Below are positions 54,172 to 62,836 of a stretch of DNA of 64,000 bases, in pieces. Source of the DNA: Flavobacterium sp. CYK-55 (GTDB taxonomy: Bacteria; Bacteroidota; Bacteroidia; Flavobacteriales; Flavobacteriaceae); contig NZ_JAHCDK010000012.1 in the NCBI RefSeq assembly GCF_018413465.1, positions 38,363-102,362 on the forward strand, read 5' to 3'. Every line of letters starts with the position of its first letter. Positions within the stretch are counted from its first letter, which is position 1. The position numbers and the translations under genes are program-made. The notes below the pieces were generated by a model. It had not been told where the DNA came from, did no database searches, and worked only from the letters and a program-made list of their open reading frames with translations.

Positions 54172-55956
54172 ATGCTGCGCAAATTTATCCGAAGAACCGA
54201 ACTGATTGTCAGCTGGGCCAAAAGCAAGCTTACCAACAAGCAGTTCATTTTTTTATCAAGTGTTTTGGTCGGAATCTCAGCAGCCTTTGCGGTAATTCTA
54301 CTCAAATCATTTGCGCACAAGGTATACTCATTTGCCACTTCAATCAACGGAATTCTCAAGCTTAGTTTTATCAACTCAGTATTGCCAGTAGTGGGAATTT
54401 TGCTTACCGTATTGGTCATACGCAAAGTCTTGGGGGGCACTATTGAAAAAGGCACTTCACAGATTTTGTATGCAGTAGCCAAAAAGGCAGGTATTATTCC
54501 GCGCAAGCAAATGTATGCGCAAATTGTAACCAGCTCACTCACTGTTGGTTTGGGCGGATCAGCCGGACTTGAAAGCCCCATTGTGATTACCGGAGCGGCC
54601 TTCGGCTCTAATTATGCCCAGCGCTATGGGCTTAGCTACAAAGACAGAACGCTGCTTATTGGTTGTGGGGTAGCCGCCGGAATTGCAGCCGCATTTAACG
54701 CACCCATTGCCGGTGTTTTGTTTGCCATTGAAGTATTGCTGGTTGATGTGAGCATATCGGCCTTTACCCCCATTATGATTGCAGCAGCAACGGGCGCCTT
54801 GGTTTCGGCTATAGTGCTGGATGACACCGTACTTTTAAACTTTAGCCAAGAGCAAAACTTCAACTACAAAAACACCATCAACTATGTGCTGTTGGGTTTA
54901 TTTACCGGCTTTATAGCGGTGTATTACGCCCGAAATTTTCAAAGAACCGAACACTTTTTCTCCCGACTCAAATTGGGCGTTTACAAAAAAGCCTTGTTGG
55001 GCTCACTCCTATTGGCAGTGATTATTTTTGTGTTTCCAACCTTGTTTGGCGAGGGTTATGAAAGCATCCGAATGCTCTCAGATACTGACCCCGGACAATT
55101 GCTTGACAACACTTTGTTTAGCGATTGGCGACACAACACTTGGGTTTTGATCATTTTTGTAGGTTGTACGATGTTGTTCAAAGCTTTTGCCACCGGAATC
55201 ACTTTGGGCAGTGGCGGAAACGGAGGCAACTTTGCACCTTCCTTGTTCTTGGGTTCGTATGCCGGATTTTTATATGCCAAAACCCTCAACACCCTTGGAT
55301 TAACCCATTTACCGGTAAGCAATTTTACGCTCGTGGGTATGGCCGGAATCTTAAGCGGATTGTTTCATGCGCCGCTTACCGCCATCTTCTTAATTGCCGA
55401 GATTACCGGAGGTTATGATTTGATGATTCCGCTGATGATTGTTTCGTCTATTAGTTATGCTATATCGCGCAGATTTGAACGCCACTCTATGGATGTCAAA
55501 CAACTCGCCCGCAAAGGCCACGCGTTTACCAACAACAAAGACAAGAATATCTTATCAACGCTCGAAACCGAAAAAATCATTCAAACAGATTACCTCACCC
55601 TAGTGCCCGAAGACAATTTGATGCGCTTGGTTGATTTGATTTCACACTCCAACCAAGTTATTTTTGCGGTAGTCAATGACCACCAAGAATTGTTGGGCAT
55701 CATACACTTTAACGATGTGCGCGAAATTATCTTTAGCAGTTTTAAGGTCAAATACACCCCGGTTTCTGAGGTGATGATACCGGCGATAGATGTGGTTTAC
55801 CCAACCGACAGCATGGAAACCGTGATGAATAAATTTGAGAAAAGCAAAGTCAATTATCTGCCGGTGCTCAAAAACGGTAAATATGTTGGGTTTATTTCAA
55901 AAGCGCATGCGCTCGAGGCTTATAGAGAGAAGTTGAAGGCGATGATCATTGAGTAA
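54172..55956 (+). CDS. ClC-family chloride channel or transporter with CBS pair
   Basis: 594 aa. About ten hydrophobic helices carry ClC signatures: VGLGGSAGLESPIVITGAAFGS (selectivity region with the gating Glu), GVAAGIAAAFNAPIAGVLFAIE, and GSGGNGGNFAPSLFLGSYAG. The cytoplasmic C-terminus (about 430-590) holds two CBS domains (YLTLVPEDNLMRLVDLI and VVYPTDSMETVMNKFEKSKVNYLPVLKNGKYVGFISK), which may bind adenosyl nucleotides. It transports Cl- or another anion across the inner membrane; whether it is a channel or a proton antiporter is not readable. Confidence 0.94.
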   Translation: MLRKFIRRTELIVSWAKSKLTNKQFIFLSSVLVGISAAFAVILLKSFAHKVYSFATSINGILKLSFINSVLPVVGILLTVLVIRKVLGGTIEKGTSQILYAVAKKAGIIPRKQMYAQIVTSSLTVGLGGSAGLESPIVITGAAFGSNYAQRYGLSYKDRTLLIGCGVAAGIAAAFNAPIAGVLFAIEVLLVDVSISAFTPIMIAAATGALVSAIVLDDTVLLNFSQEQNFNYKNTINYVLLGLFTGFIAVYYARNFQRTEHFFSRLKLGVYKKALLGSLLLAVIIFVFPTLFGEGYESIRMLSDTDPGQLLDNTLFSDWRHNTWVLIIFVGCTMLFKAFATGITLGSGGNGGNFAPSLFLGSYAGFLYAKTLNTLGLTHLPVSNFTLVGMAGILSGLFHAPLTAIFLIAEITGGYDLMIPLMIVSSISYAISRRFERHSMDVKQLARKGHAFTNNKDKNILSTLETEKIIQTDYLTLVPEDNLMRLVDLISHSNQVIFAVVNDHQELLGIIHFNDVREIIFSSFKVKYTPVSEVMIPAIDVVYPTDSMETVMNKFEKSKVNYLPVLKNGKYVGFISKAHALEAYREKLKAMIIE

Positions 55957-56220
55957 GTTTAAGAAAGTTGAAAAAAGTTTAAGAAGTTTAGAGGTTGAAT
56001 GTGGTGATGGGAGCGCAAAGTAACGCGAAGTGAGCACAAAGTTTAAGAGATGAATGCGTTGCGGTGATGGGGAGCACGAAGTAAAAGAAGTTGGCACAAA
56101 GTAACGCAATGTTGGCGCGAAGTTTAAAAAAGTTGAGGAAGTTGAATGCGGTGATGGGAGCGCGAAGTAAAAGAAGTTGACACAAAGTTGAAGAAGTTTA
56201 AAAAAGTTTAGGGTTGAATC
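55957..56220. repeat. Degenerate intergenic tandem repeat
   Basis: 264 bp without a convincing gene. The core (t/c)GCGGTGATGGGAGCGCGAAGTAA is seen near 56001, 56061 and 56148, separated by shorter units of the type AAGAAGTTTAAAAAAGTT and GGCACAAAGTAACGC. Spacing is irregular (60 and 87 bp). Reads as an eroded satellite; no hairpin with a T run is clear. An overlapping minus-strand frame looks like translated repeat, not a gene. Confidence 0.7.
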
Positions 56221-56568
56221 ATGAGCAACGAACGAATATATAAAATGATTTTTGCGAGCGTGTATCCGCTGTATGTGCAAAAAGCCGTCAAAAAAGGCCG
56301 TACTCAGGCCGAGGTAGATCAGGTCATTGGCTGGCTCACCGGATATAGCGAAACAGAATTGCAACAACAAATTGAACGCAAAACCACCTTTGAAACCTTT
56401 TTTAACGAAGCTCATTTACATCCGAATGCCTCCAAAATAACCGGCGTGATCTGTGGCTACCGCGTAGAAGAAATTGATGATGCCTTGGTGCAAAAGGTGC
56501 GGTATTTAGACAAGCTGATTGATGAATTGGCCAAGGGCAAAGCCATGGAGAAAATCTTGCGCAGCTAG
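56221..56568 (+). CDS. DUF2200 family protein
   Basis: 115 aa cytoplasmic. [40 protein letters not shown] is the family hallmark, and the C-terminal half has [39 protein letters not shown]. Widespread small protein of unknown function. It stands alone after the intergenic repeat, starting directly at the repeat's end. Confidence 0.9.
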   Translation: MSNERIYKMIFASVYPLYVQKAVKKGRTQAEVDQVIGWLTGYSETELQQQIERKTTFETFFNEAHLHPNASKITGVICGYRVEEIDDALVQKVRYLDKLIDELAKGKAMEKILRS

Positions 56569-56623
56569 CAGCTTATTTGGCCGTGTTCATGAATAATAAT
56601 ACATTAGTCTTTTGATTCACAAA

Positions 56624-57283
56624 ATGCGAATGGTTCTCAGATATTTATTACTTCTTACTGGGTTGTTGAGTATTCCTCAAAGCTGGTCTCAAATGCGACC
56701 GGCCATTATTTTCTTTAAAACTGACAGTACTTCGGTTGAAGGATTTGGCGAAATCAAGAAAAACAAAATTCTCTTTAAAGTTGAAGAAAAAGACCAATCT
56801 TCTGAATGGACCCATGAAGTAGTCAAAGGCATTACTTTTTCAAGTTATGGCTATTCCGAAAAATACGAATATCTTCAGGTTGCACCCAAAAAAAAACCTA
56901 TTTTGGTTCAAGTAGTTGATGAAGGAACGGCAACCTTATATTTGGATGTTTTTGTTGAAAATAATTTTTTCAAACCCATAATCCCGGTTTCAACAATCCA
57001 TAGTACAGCAAACGGAATACAAACAACATCACTCACCACCTACAATACAGGATATAATTCTGACTTGAAAGCTGTTTTCTATGTCCGTCGCAAAAATGAG
57101 CTATATCCCACTAATTTATCATCGAGCTTTGCCAAAAAGGCTCCTAAGTATTTTGCTGATTGTGGTATATTGGTCAAAAAAATAAAAACCGGTGAATTTT
57201 CAACCAAGAACATTGAAGACTTAGTCAATTATTATAACAATTACTGTTATGATGAGGCTGCTGACACCCTACAGGAAGATTAG
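56624..57283 (+). CDS. Hypothetical secreted protein
   Basis: 219 aa from the ATG at 56624 (56630 also possible; a TTG at 56612 is rejected). Signal peptide ends near PQSWSQ. The body starts RPAIIFFKTDSTSVEGFGEIKKNKILFKVEEKDQSSEWTHEVVKGITF, a beta-rich pattern seen in short Bacteroidota proteins thought to describe cell-envelope responses. Near its end it has YFADCGILVKKIKTGEFSTKNIEDLVNYYNNYC, with three cysteines in all. No known motif; role unknown. Confidence 0.78.
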   Translation: MRMVLRYLLLLTGLLSIPQSWSQMRPAIIFFKTDSTSVEGFGEIKKNKILFKVEEKDQSSEWTHEVVKGITFSSYGYSEKYEYLQVAPKKKPILVQVVDEGTATLYLDVFVENNFFKPIIPVSTIHSTANGIQTTSLTTYNTGYNSDLKAVFYVRRKNELYPTNLSSSFAKKAPKYFADCGILVKKIKTGEFSTKNIEDLVNYYNNYCYDEAADTLQED

Positions 57284-57308
57284 TTAGTAATAACCGTAAT
57301 TTAAACTT

Positions 57309-57608
57309 TTGACCGCAAAAATCAAATATCAATTCACCGCGCAACCTTGGCAACATCAAAGCCCGGGCGGTTGGTGGTTTGTGACTTTGCCCACAGAAAT
57401 GTCGGCTGAAATCAGAACACATTTAAAAGAATTTGAAGAAGGCTGGGGCCGATTAAAAGCTAAGGCACAAATCAATGCTACCCCTTGGGACACAGCCATT
57501 TGGTTTGACACCAAAGCCCAAAGTTATTTGCTACCGCTGAAAGCCGATGTAAGAAAAAAAGAAGCCATTGTGATTGGAAAAACTATTGAGGTAACGATTT
57601 GGGTATAA
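57309..57608 (+). CDS. DUF1905 family protein (TTG start)
   Basis: 99 aa. FTAQPWQHQSPGGWWFVTLPTEMSAEI, WGRLKAKAQINATPWDTAIWFDTKAQSYLLPLKADVRKK and IVIGKTIEVTIWV match the DUF1905 beta-barrel-like family of unknown function. An in-frame TAA at 57297 and the absence of an ATG make TTG at 57309 the start. Cytoplasmic, no signal peptide. Confidence 0.88.
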   Translation: MTAKIKYQFTAQPWQHQSPGGWWFVTLPTEMSAEIRTHLKEFEEGWGRLKAKAQINATPWDTAIWFDTKAQSYLLPLKADVRKKEAIVIGKTIEVTIWV

Positions 57609-57654
57609 ACAATGACCCTTAAAACAAATAAAACCAACTTCTAAAAAACAAAAT

Positions 57655-58089
57655 ATGAAACCTATTCGAATAGCCATAGCGCTCTTTTTCTTGAGTCTTC
57701 AATGGTGTGTAGCGCAAAAACAAAGCGTTGATTCGCTGGTAAAACAGTTAGACAATAAAGACGCCTATATTGTATTGACCTACACCATGTCGCCCAGAGT
57801 AAGCGGAACCTGCGCAAATGACTTGGTCAAAATCGGAAAAAAAGCCACACCCGAGCTCATCAAAGTGCTCGAAAACGCAAACCAAGGAATCATCGCTCAT
57901 TTTATTCTTTCTGAGATCTGGAAAGATCAATGGCAAGAAGAAAACTGCTGCCGCATCAACAAGATCAATGGCGAAGAAATCATCACCCTCAATGAGCTTG
58001 AAATTCACATCAAAAACAACCTATTGTATGCCACCGCCCAAAGCTTACACAAAAACAAAGAGCGTTGGACTTTATTTTGGCAGGCTTGA
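57655..58089 (+). CDS. Hypothetical secreted protein with HEAT-like helices
   Basis: 144 aa with signal peptide MKPIRIAIALFFLSLQWCVAQ. The mature part is mostly helical (SVDSLVKQLDNKDAYIVLTYTMSPRVSGTCANDLVKIGKKATPELIKVLENANQG), like one or two HEAT-type repeats, with a Cys pair (EENCCRINK) that may form a disulfide with the earlier Cys. Short secreted proteins of this kind are found in Bacteroidota without assigned function. Confidence 0.75.
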   Translation: MKPIRIAIALFFLSLQWCVAQKQSVDSLVKQLDNKDAYIVLTYTMSPRVSGTCANDLVKIGKKATPELIKVLENANQGIIAHFILSEIWKDQWQEENCCRINKINGEEIITLNELEIHIKNNLLYATAQSLHKNKERWTLFWQA

Positions 58090-58189
58090 TAAAGACTTAG
58101 TGTGTCATTAAATTTGATATTACAACACAATATATCATTCAAATTAAATACCTTAGCAACACAGAATATCCACTTTAAACGCCTTATTT

Positions 58190-59164
58190 ATGATTCAAAA
58201 ACTACCTCTTCTGTTATTGTTTCCTTGCTTGGTTCACGCACAAACCACGCTGATTCCTGACTATCGTTTTGAGCGCGCCCTCATTGAACTGGGCATTGAT
58301 ACCGACCAAACTCTCAACGGACAAATGGCCACGCAAGATGCTTGGACGGTGACATTGCTTGAAATAAGACCGGGCTCACCCAACAATTATCCTTATCCGG
58401 CAATTGACTTTTATGACGGATTGATCCATAATTTTACCGGACTCGAAGCATTTGTCAACGTAGAACAACTCAACATTAGTTCTACAATGGCCGAACAAAT
58501 CAATCTGAGCGGTTTGGTTGGTTTAAAGCATTTAATTTTGGGTGACAATATGCTTACGGGTATTGATGTTTCAAACAACCCACTTTTAGAAACTGTAGAA
58601 ATAGCCAATGGCGGTGATGTTTATCCGATGAACAGCATTGGTGAACTTGACTTTAGCCACAACCCAAATATTCAGACCATTCATGCTATGGGCGTTGGCA
58701 AAATCAATTTGCGCAACAACAATAATCTTCAAAACGTGCAACTCAACATAGGTTGCTTTTATTGTTGGGGAGCGCCCGATGATTATATTGCAGGCAATGT
58801 TTGTCTGGCTGTTGACAATGCGCAAGCCGCCATCAATCAGCAAACACCATACAATACTTGGACTGTCAACCACCCCTACGTAACAGTACAATATGCCGAT
58901 GAAATAGTGCAATGCTCTTTGAGTAGTGCCTATTTTGAAACCCAAAAAGCCATCTTGTTTCCCAATCCCACCCAAGATGTAATTCATCTACAAACCGACC
59001 AAAACATCACCGAAGTCAAACTCTACGACCTCACCGGAAGATTGGCCTTACAACTGTACAAACCCGGAAAAACCATAGCTTTAAACGCATTGTCTAGCGG
59101 GGTTTATCTGCTTGAAATACAAACCAATCAAGGTGTTTTTAGAGAGAAACTCATCAAAGAATAA
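58190..59164 (+). CDS. Secreted leucine-rich-repeat-like protein with T9SS sorting domain
   Basis: 324 aa with signal peptide to VHAQ. TLIPDYRFERALIELGIDTDQTLNGQMATQDA is the usual N-cap of flavobacterial LRR proteins. LRR-like turns follow (LTGIDVSNNPLLETVEI, ELDFSHNPNIQTIHA, INLRNNNNLQNVQLN). The last 80 residues are a type A sorting domain (ILFPNPTQDVIHLQ to FREKLIKE). Surface or secreted, perhaps in adhesion. Its C-terminal coding sequence is nearly repeated in the next gene. Confidence 0.88.
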   Translation: MIQKLPLLLLFPCLVHAQTTLIPDYRFERALIELGIDTDQTLNGQMATQDAWTVTLLEIRPGSPNNYPYPAIDFYDGLIHNFTGLEAFVNVEQLNISSTMAEQINLSGLVGLKHLILGDNMLTGIDVSNNPLLETVEIANGGDVYPMNSIGELDFSHNPNIQTIHAMGVGKINLRNNNNLQNVQLNIGCFYCWGAPDDYIAGNVCLAVDNAQAAINQQTPYNTWTVNHPYVTVQYADEIVQCSLSSAYFETQKAILFPNPTQDVIHLQTDQNITEVKLYDLTGRLALQLYKPGKTIALNALSSGVYLLEIQTNQGVFREKLIKE

Positions 59165-59167
59165 AAC
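59003..59167. repeat. Duplicated T9SS sorting-domain sequence, copy A
   Basis: Closely matches 60420-60583 (for example CTCTACGACCTCACCGGAAG is identical in both), including the stop codon and the following ACAAA. Differences are scattered and mostly at third codon positions. Confidence 0.85.
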
Positions 59168-59200
59168 AAACACCCCAACAAACAACTACTATTAAAACTC

Positions 59201-60577
59201 ATGAAAAAAGTTCTATATCTCTCCGCTTTATTGTTTTCTATAAGCTTGTGTGCCCAAGACTTTTGGACTGAGTTTTCAACCGCGCAACCTACCGCATCAA
59301 CCGGAGTTAGCAGCATATCAATGGTGAGCAATACAACCACTTGGCTGAGTATGTCTTGTGGCACAGTAGGTTGTACGCCCATTCGTCGGTATGCCAAAAC
59401 CACCAATGGCGGAAACAGCTGGACCACCCAAGAAATTGATTTAGGCCCCAACACCAATCAGTTATTAATTGCCAACATCTCGGGCGTTTCTGACCAAGTG
59501 GCCTATGCAGCTGTATACCCAAACGCAGCCAATGTTTTTGGAGGCATCTGGCAAACTATCGATGGCGGAAATAGCTGGCAAAAACAAAGCTCGGCTGTGT
59601 TCACAAGCCCTAATTATTCTTTTCCGGATTTAGTGCATTTTTGGAATGCCAACGACGGGGTTGCTGTGGGTGATCCGGCCGATGGATATTTTGAAATGTA
59701 CACCACCGCAGATAGTGGCAACAATTGGTCAAGAGTACCGATGTCAGTTTCATTGGTTCCTTTGGTTGACTATGAATATGGTGTGGTTGGTGGGTTTACC
59801 GTCAACGGCAACAGTCTATGGGCTTTCACCACCTTTGGTAGAATTATAAGAACCACTGATCGTGGATTAACTTGGTCTGTTTTTCAATCTCCGATACCCG
59901 ATACACCTTGTTGCTTTTGTGATCCAAACCTACGGCCAACCATGGCTTTTACAGATGAAAACAATGGCTTGTTGCTTAGTACTGATTACCAATTGTTCAA
60001 AACTTCAGACGGCGGCGAAACATGGTCAATCGTTGATTGGTCTGGTGTGCTCAGAGATTTTAGCATTGCCCCTATTCCCGGTGTGCCCAATGCCTACATC
60101 TGTTTGGGAACTGACTGGGAAAGTGGCATCGATAGAGGTTCATCATACAGTATTGACGGTGGCTACACTTGGATCAACATCAACAACCACCCCGATTTGG
60201 TTCATGTAAACGGCAGCAGAATATCAATGCTCAACGAAGACTTTGGCTTTGCTGGTGGCTTTAATACCTCACCCACTGAAGGAGGCATTTTTCGTTGGGG
60301 CGGCGGGCCTATGTTGCGCAACGCGATATTGGCGCAGCAAGGTTTTGAGATCAAAGCATCTGTAGGCATCAGTCCGAATCCGGCGCGCGATCGTGTTTAT
60401 TTGCAAACCGACCAACAAATCATTGAAGTCAAACTCTACGACCTCACCGGAAGATTGGCCTTACAACTACACAAGCCCGGCAAAACAATTGCTTTAAATG
60501 CCTTGTCCAGCGGCGCTTATCTGCTTGAAATACAAACCAACCATGGTGTTTTAAGAGAAAAACTCATCAAAGAATAA
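59201..60577 (+). CDS. Secreted BNR/Ycf48-like repeat protein with T9SS sorting domain
   Basis: 458 aa with signal peptide to SLCAQ. Repeated blades of the photosynthesis-system-II-stability/BNR type: TTNGGNSWTTQEI, TIDGGNSWQKQSS, TTADSGNNWSRVP, TTDRGLTWSVFQS, TSDGGETWSIVDW and SIDGGYTWINI, so a propeller of about six to seven blades. C-terminal sorting domain from about residue 385 (ISPNPARDRVYLQTDQQ). Possibly carbohydrate- or cell-wall-binding. Lies 36 bp after the LRR gene and may share its transcript. Confidence 0.88.
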   Translation: MKKVLYLSALLFSISLCAQDFWTEFSTAQPTASTGVSSISMVSNTTTWLSMSCGTVGCTPIRRYAKTTNGGNSWTTQEIDLGPNTNQLLIANISGVSDQVAYAAVYPNAANVFGGIWQTIDGGNSWQKQSSAVFTSPNYSFPDLVHFWNANDGVAVGDPADGYFEMYTTADSGNNWSRVPMSVSLVPLVDYEYGVVGGFTVNGNSLWAFTTFGRIIRTTDRGLTWSVFQSPIPDTPCCFCDPNLRPTMAFTDENNGLLLSTDYQLFKTSDGGETWSIVDWSGVLRDFSIAPIPGVPNAYICLGTDWESGIDRGSSYSIDGGYTWININNHPDLVHVNGSRISMLNEDFGFAGGFNTSPTEGGIFRWGGGPMLRNAILAQQGFEIKASVGISPNPARDRVYLQTDQQIIEVKLYDLTGRLALQLHKPGKTIALNALSSGAYLLEIQTNHGVLREKLIKE

Positions 60578-60583
60578 AACAAA
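60420..60583. repeat. Duplicated T9SS sorting-domain sequence, copy B
   Basis: Pairs with 59003-59167. Encoded proteins match in VKLYDLTGRLALQL, KPGKTIALNALSSG and YLLEIQTN, much more than the two proteins elsewhere. Confidence 0.85.
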
Positions 60584-60603
60584 ACCAATACCTCAACCAC
60601 TAA

Positions 60604-61182
60604 ATGCTCATAAAATCATCTGTAATTTTTACGCGTACTTATGTCATTTTCTTTCTTTTATGCACAGCGCTCACGCACGCACAACTTGAGCCGGGCAAAT
60701 ATATTTCAGTAAATGTTGGCTTGGGGCTTTCAGCACCCGACGATGATTCAGAAGCCGGCGGGACCGGTTTTTATGCCCATGGCGAATATCTTGTATCGGT
60801 ATATAAATGGTTCAGCATAAGGCCTTATGTCGGACTGGTCAATACCAACCCATTGAACCCCGATAGAGCATTAGATCAGCTTGGTTATGAGGTAACCACC
60901 AAAGCCCTGTTCTTTGGAAGCAAAATCAGATTGGCCGCACCAATACCTTATGTAGCTCCGTTTATCGAAACCGGCATGGGCTTATCTGTAGGCGCATTTA
61001 AAACCTACACCGAGTATACCGATATAAACAAAAAAGGCGTTTTTACCCACATCCCCTTTTCAATGGGTTTGGCCCTCGGAAAACACAACAACTTTGAGCT
61101 CGGCTTTACCTACCAATTTCATCAAACCGTAAAACAATCAAGCGGCACCATAGCTTTAGGTTATAATTTTGCACTTGATTAA
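60604..61182 (+). CDS. Hypothetical outer membrane beta-barrel protein
   Basis: 192 aa, signal peptide to THAQ. Strands alternate with small turns: YISVNVGLGLSAP, GGTGFYAHGEYLVSVYKWFSIRPYVGLVNTN, IPYVAPFIETGMGLSVGAF, IPFSMGLALGKHNNFELGFTYQFHQTV, and a final SGTIALGYNFALD whose end fits a BAM-recognised barrel. About eight strands, like OmpA/OmpX-type small barrels. Function unknown. Begins 27 bp after the preceding T9SS gene. Confidence 0.82.
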   Translation: MLIKSSVIFTRTYVIFFLLCTALTHAQLEPGKYISVNVGLGLSAPDDDSEAGGTGFYAHGEYLVSVYKWFSIRPYVGLVNTNPLNPDRALDQLGYEVTTKALFFGSKIRLAAPIPYVAPFIETGMGLSVGAFKTYTEYTDINKKGVFTHIPFSMGLALGKHNNFELGFTYQFHQTVKQSSGTIALGYNFALD

Positions 61183-61327
61183 AAAAGCTTTTTTAAACGC
61201 AACGGCGTAGCATTTTTTGTGACAAAGCTCTTTAAAAACTGATTTTACACAGCATTTTACAGGCACCGTAATAATGTGATTTCGCCACAACAGCTTTTGC
61301 CTATTTGAATCAAAACTGATCAAACCA

Positions 61328-61722
61328 ATGGCTCGTTATTTCTGTATGGCTGTAGTCTTACTACTCACAAGTTGCCAAAGCGCCCGAGAACACCGCCCAT
61401 GGAGCCAAATCTACATCAGTGAATTCAAACTCACCTATTTTGAAACCCTGCTGCAAAAAGCCTTTTTAAAAAAGCCACCGCTGCTGACCGCAGCCATTTT
61501 TCAGAACCCATCCTGACCGAATCATCGCGCGCACTCATTACGCCATACACCACCCAAGACGCGGCCCAAATCAAACAAGGCTCCATACAAAGCATAGGCC
61601 AGCGCGCCGAAGGTGCCCAAGGCAAACAGGTTTGGCGCTTTGCTTTGGAGCGCTATCACAGTACGTGGTTGGATCGGTTGGCGAAGGGGGAAGTTGGGAG
61701 GTTGAAGAGCATAAGTAAGTAA
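61328..61722 (+). pseudogene. Small lipoprotein gene with a -1 frameshift at A AAA AAG
   Basis: The first part (61328-61515) encodes lipobox LLTSCQS and YISEFKLTYFETLLQKAFLKK, then stops. The second part, in the -1 frame, gives ATAADRSHFSEPILTESSRALITPYTTQ and later GQRAEGAQGKQVWRFALERYHSTWLDRL and ends at 61722. Joined, they make about 131 residues resembling a family of short Bacteroidota lipoproteins. The junction falls at 61468-61474, A AAA AAG in frame, the same heptamer as the E. coli dnaX slip site. Either one base was lost from an A run (true or sequencing), or -1 slippage makes the full protein. Function unknown. Confidence 0.75.
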
Positions 61723-61823
61723 TGCCCCAAAAGAAATTATCAGCATCCGCATGTTGATTAAATTATGGTTTGGGGTAAAAGTGAACGATTATTACCCATC
61801 GGGAGTTTTTAATTACCAACACC

Positions 61824-61855
61824 TTTGGCAGAGAAAATTCGGTTGGGTATATTTA
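61824..61855 (+). promoter_or_regulatory. Promoter of the DpnI-like gene
   Basis: TTTG (61824-61827), 20 bp, TATATTTA (61848-61855, one mismatch to TAnnTTTG). The ATG at 61867 is only 12 bp beyond, so the leader is very short. Confidence 0.6.
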
Positions 61856-61866
61856 CTCCAAGAAAT

Positions 61867-62637
61867 ATGAATCTATCTTTTAATACTCAAATTGCCGAGG
61901 GTTACCATAGTAATTCACAAATTGCCCGTCTACTCACAGAAGATTGGGTTTTGAACAATTCCTATTGCCCTAATTGCGGAGATCACCAACTAGCTGAATT
62001 TGAAAACAACAGACCCGTTGCTGACTTCTTTTGCAAGAATTGTCAAGAAGAATTTGAGCTCAAAAGCAAAAACGGCAAATTGACTAATACGATTTCAGAC
62101 GGTGCTTATACTACCATGATTGAGCGTATCAATGCCGAAAACAATCCTAACTTTTTCTTTTTGACCTATACGAAGCAGTGGGAAGTTGATAATTTTTTAA
62201 TTGTTCCCAAACAATTTTTTACACCCGAAATCATCATCAAGCGCAAACCTTTAAGCGATCACGCCAAAAGAGCTGGTTGGATTGGATGTAATATAGATAT
62301 TTCAAAAGTTTCAGATAGTGGAAAGGTGTTTCTCGTAAAAAACTCAACGGTCATTGAGCAAGATATTGTTCGAGAAACTTATCAAAAGACCCTATTTCTA
62401 AGAAATCAAAACAAAGAAACCAAAGGTTGGATTTTAGACATCTTGAATTGTATTGACCAAATCAAAAAACAAGCATTTAGCCTTGATGAAGTATACAAAT
62501 TTGAAGAACAGCTCAAAATGAAACATCCCGAAAATCGTTTTATTAAAGATAAAATCAGACAACAATTACAAGTTTTGCGAGACAAAGGATTCATTGAGTT
62601 TACCAGCAGAGGTAATTATAAAAAAATCATCTTATGA
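61867..62637 (+). CDS. dpnC: DpnI-family methyl-directed restriction endonuclease
   Basis: 256 aa from the ATG at 61867, nearly the size of S. pneumoniae DpnI (254). Collinear with DpnI: SNSQIARLLTEDWV, zinc site CPNC (34-37) and CKNC (56-59), PD-(D/E)XK residues D53, E64 and K66 in RPVADFFCKNC and EEFELK, NPNFFFLTYTKQWEVDNFL, ARRAGWIGCNID-like KRAGWIGCNIDIS, and a C-terminal winged helix (IRQQLQVLRDKGFIEF). DpnI cuts GATC only when adenine is methylated in both strands, destroying incoming Dam-modified DNA. So the host should not methylate GATC, which conflicts with the neighbour at 62837. Confidence 0.96.
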   Translation: MNLSFNTQIAEGYHSNSQIARLLTEDWVLNNSYCPNCGDHQLAEFENNRPVADFFCKNCQEEFELKSKNGKLTNTISDGAYTTMIERINAENNPNFFFLTYTKQWEVDNFLIVPKQFFTPEIIIKRKPLSDHAKRAGWIGCNIDISKVSDSGKVFLVKNSTVIEQDIVRETYQKTLFLRNQNKETKGWILDILNCIDQIKKQAFSLDEVYKFEEQLKMKHPENRFIKDKIRQQLQVLRDKGFIEFTSRGNYKKIIL

Positions 62638-62834
62638 AAAAGTTCATCTTTGTAACACCCGAAGGGAACACTCTTGCGCCCAACGGACAAGAATTCGAAA
62701 ATTTACAAGTGATTGGTATTGTTGAAAACGCACTCAATGAAAACGAAGCGTTGAAAAAATTACTCCAAGAAAACCAGTGGATTTTTGACGGTGAGTATAA
62801 TGTTGCTGAATTTATCTGTTATGAAATAGTTTAA
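62634..62834 (+). CDS. Small protein coupled to the DpnI-like gene
   Basis: 66 aa. Its ATG overlaps the endonuclease stop by 4 bp. MKKFIFVTPEGNTLAPN, ENLQVIGIVENALNENEALKKLLQENQWIF and EFICYEIV give an acidic, soluble protein. S. pneumoniae DpnI is also followed by a small gene, dpnD, but I see no clear sequence match. It could be an accessory or an inhibitor that limits DpnI activity; that is speculation from position. Confidence 0.75.
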   Translation: MKKFIFVTPEGNTLAPNGQEFENLQVIGIVENALNENEALKKLLQENQWIFDGEYNVAEFICYEIV

Positions 62835-62836
62835 GT

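Noticed and set aside
55897..56415. Minus-strand frame of 172 residues across the intergenic repeat
   Set aside because: It is the translated tandem repeat (repeated HSTSSTFLNF-like and FALPSPHSTS pieces) overlapping two real genes.
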